DNA from: Styela clava
Taxonomy: Eukaryota; Chordata; Ascidiacea; Stolidobranchia; Styelidae
DNA: 64,000 nt
Assembly: GCF_964204865.1 (NCBI RefSeq)
Contig: NC_135252.1
Coordinates: 15,025,383 to 15,089,382 of the forward strand
Direction of reading: 5' to 3'
The translations under genes and the position numbers were made by a program. The notes under the pieces were generated by a model. The model saw only the letters and a program-made list of their open reading frames with translations. It was not told where the DNA came from and ran no database searches. The first letter of the stretch is position 1; every line of letters starts with the position of its first letter. Below are positions 62,201 to 64,000 of the stretch, in pieces.

Positions 62201-63750
62201 GGTTTGAAGGGCCTTCTTTTGTCACTAAAAAAGGGGCCATGAGATCATAAAAGTTAAGAACCACAGATTTAGACAACATTGATATGATATTTGATATTCA
62301 TTAATAAAGTTTCTTGTACAAGAAAATGAATGTTTAGCTTTAATGTACTTTTGAACTTAGAGAAAAGTTTAAACTAATGTGACTTCAAATCTAAACTTCT
62401 ACAAATGAAACAACCAGAATGTATGAAATACTATGTAATAACAGTTTACATAGTAGCCAATACCATCACCCACAAACAAACAAGCGAAAGTGAACATAAA
62501 CAAAGGTTTTGATGTGCCACACCTACAACTAACGATGAAATTCCCAAATAGATTCCGATTTATTGTGTTGATCAAGTTTCATCTTTTCTCTCATGTTGAA
62601 GCTGGTTCAAGTTGCCATGTTTTTCACACAGATATGGTTGTTGAAAAATGAAGTTTTTATATGAAAATATTATAGCACTCTACCAAAAGGCCCACCACAC
62701 ATACAATGAAAACACAAAGCAAATCGCAAATACAATCTCTTAATTAATAGATAAGGTATAGCATTTATTGAAGTAACTGTAGAACATATCGCTTTGAGTT
62801 TTGAATAGCACAACCTTAAATGTAGTAAGCCTTGTTTGATTCATATTGAATGTTCACACACTCACTCAATGTTACCCAAATGCTAGCAGTCTGAGGATAA
62901 TTAAAAATTGTAAATAATAACATCCTAATAATATTGCCATTGTACTGTTGCGATGTGCGAGTGCTTCAGCGAATTAATTGTGCTGATGAACTGTTTTAGG
63001 CAAACTGATAAAAAGATTATTGACGCAATACATGAAATAATTATCAAAAGCATTATCTTAAATCATGATAGTTTGGCAATTAGTTGTTGAATGAAATTTA
63101 ATTGCATATTAATCTGATGATGCAAGTTGCACTTAATTATTAATAATTATGCTAAGATGCAAATTATACTCCCAACTTTAATTCTCAACAATTTTTTCAA
63201 AAATTGCTCACCTGTTGAAGCAGAGACTAGAAAACTAGAAACAGCAGAGTCACAGTTCTTGTTGAGGTTATTCAACATATCAGGGTCTCTGTACAAACTG
63301 AAAAAAATGCACAGATATTCAGAATATAACTTGTATAGAAAACGATTTGAAAGCAATTCTTAAAATTAACAATATCATTAAAGTTCAGAATTTTGATAAG
63401 AATTAGGGTGTACATCCATGCCGAACAAGCATGGGTTTTCTCTACTGGAACAAAATGTATTCAGATAATCTCAGGTCTTTTAATAATGATTTATTTGCAT
63501 ACTGTATACCAGGAATAGGTTAGGAATTCAAATACTACAATCTTAGAACTCGAAAAGCATACCAATACAAGCAAGTTGCTCCTGCGAATAGTGAATGTGT
63601 CCATGATACCCAAACATTGTACCATCTCCAAATAACATCCCACCTATCAGATTTAGCCACAATATGTGGTAACAACGAAAAGTACCAAATAAGTATTCGG
63701 ATGGAAGCAAATAGAACGCATGAAGACAAAAGATAAACTGCTTCAAGCAT
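59220..63750 (-). CDS. TLC-domain protein of the TLCD1/2 type, copy B
   Basis: Five exons in transcript order: 63750-63563, 63297-63212, 61360-61278, 60742-60570 and 59502-59220, giving about 270 residues. It is a paralogue of TLCD-A with the same exon count and intron phases. Landmarks are GYFLYDAVDFLACVPISNAW followed by HHVVV (TLC core), VVALLVEVNSIFLHARQLMR, and a last hydrophobic span near LATSLPVMYIINIILFFKIM. A basic tail ends in MLRRD. Residues differ widely from copy A outside these blocks, so the duplication is old or divergence was fast. The ATG at 63750 lies 16 bases inside an acceptor (TTTCAG before 63766), so the exon has a spliced 5' UTR or a longer N-terminus beyond the window. 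The likely role, as for copy A, is control of membrane phospholipid acyl composition. Confidence 0.85.
59709..59866 (+). mobile_element. Short hAT-type MITE, family 2, copy 2, with doubled right end
   Basis: This lies in the last intron of TLCD-B. The left end is CAGTGGTGGGACTC and the right end GGATCCCACCACTG. GTCGGATT flanks it exactly on both sides (59701-59708 and 59867-59874). A second, internal right end CCCCATCACTG stops at 59849 and is followed by GTCGGATC. The right terminus plus target duplication thus appears twice. Confidence 0.72.
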
Positions 63751-64000
63751 AGTTTTGAATATTCGTCTGAAACAGAATTTGTGTTAAGAAATCAGGTGTT
63801 AGCCCAGTTCTGCTTGCCAGTATAGTCCAAGGATTCCTCAAGTTTCCACTGAGTCCGAGAGTCTATATCACTGTATTAGTATGTAGGTTGTTTGAATATA
63901 ATCAAATACCTATAGCAGTATTGTGGTATTTGCCACTGTTAATAAACATTTTTCATCATTTTCTTTGCCAGTGTAATTATGCTTGTTTTTATGTATATTT
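63751..64000. other. Upstream flank or first intron of TLCD-B
   Basis: The acceptor TTTCAG on the minus strand (63767-63772) suggests that most of this is an intron, with a further 5' exon outside the window. Nothing else was seen. Confidence 0.4.

Noticed and set aside
39700..63750. A single long TLCD gene or trans-spliced product from copies A and B
   Set aside because: Each copy has its own complete set of five exons and stop codon, so they are two genes.

Overview
The window is nuclear DNA of an animal. It is AT-rich and its genes are split into many short exons joined by introns of roughly 0.2 to 2 kb. Splice sites are almost all GT-AG. All seven genes are recognisable animal orthologues, and their protein similarity to vertebrates is high. 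Compact genes, small introns and dense small non-autonomous transposons suggest an invertebrate deuterostome, perhaps a tunicate; the species is inference and cannot be proved here. There is no prokaryotic content: no operons, CRISPR, IS elements or rRNA.

Layout, left to right: (1) 1-1160, plus strand, the last two exons of an axonemal dynein heavy chain, best match DNAH10. (2) 3686-9167, minus, a complete six-exon TMEM86 (YhhN family) gene for a membrane lysoplasmalogenase. (3) 11882-20932, minus, a complete 11-exon TBC1D23 gene with TBC, rhodanese-like and C-terminal PH-like modules. (4) 21408-35847, plus, a complete 22-exon TMEM245 gene. It is divergent from TBC1D23 across a 475-bp gap that must hold both promoters. 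(5) 39700-44718, minus, a TLC-domain gene (TLCD1/2 type, copy A). (6) 50498-56490, plus, a complete 12-exon PPIL2 gene (U-box plus cyclophilin). (7) 59220-63750, minus, a second TLCD1/2-type gene (copy B) whose exon phases match copy A. Exon structures were derived by hand from splice signals, reading frame and family conservation, and every internal exon keeps the frame.

Functionally the genes are unrelated housekeeping or ciliary genes: dynein motor, ether-lipid turnover, endosome-to-Golgi tethering, an uncharacterised polytopic membrane protein, two phospholipid-composition regulators and a spliceosome-associated cyclophilin. Two lipid-related families (TMEM86, TLCD) lie within 60 kb, but nothing shows they work together.

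The most informative non-coding content is mobile. There are a tRNA-derived SINE family with several copies, mostly in TMEM245 introns; several hAT-type MITE families with 8-bp target duplications; a piggyBac-type MITE flanked by TTAA; and foldback elements. Two places record event order. One hAT MITE sits inside a SINE with a perfect 8-bp duplication. Another sits inside a tandem duplicate of the TLCD-A terminal exon, while the sister copy keeps the empty target site. I found no clearly novel multi-gene system. The best leads are the TLCD-A tail duplication, a 9-codon upstream ORF that abuts the TMEM245 start, and a GC-AG intron in TMEM245.
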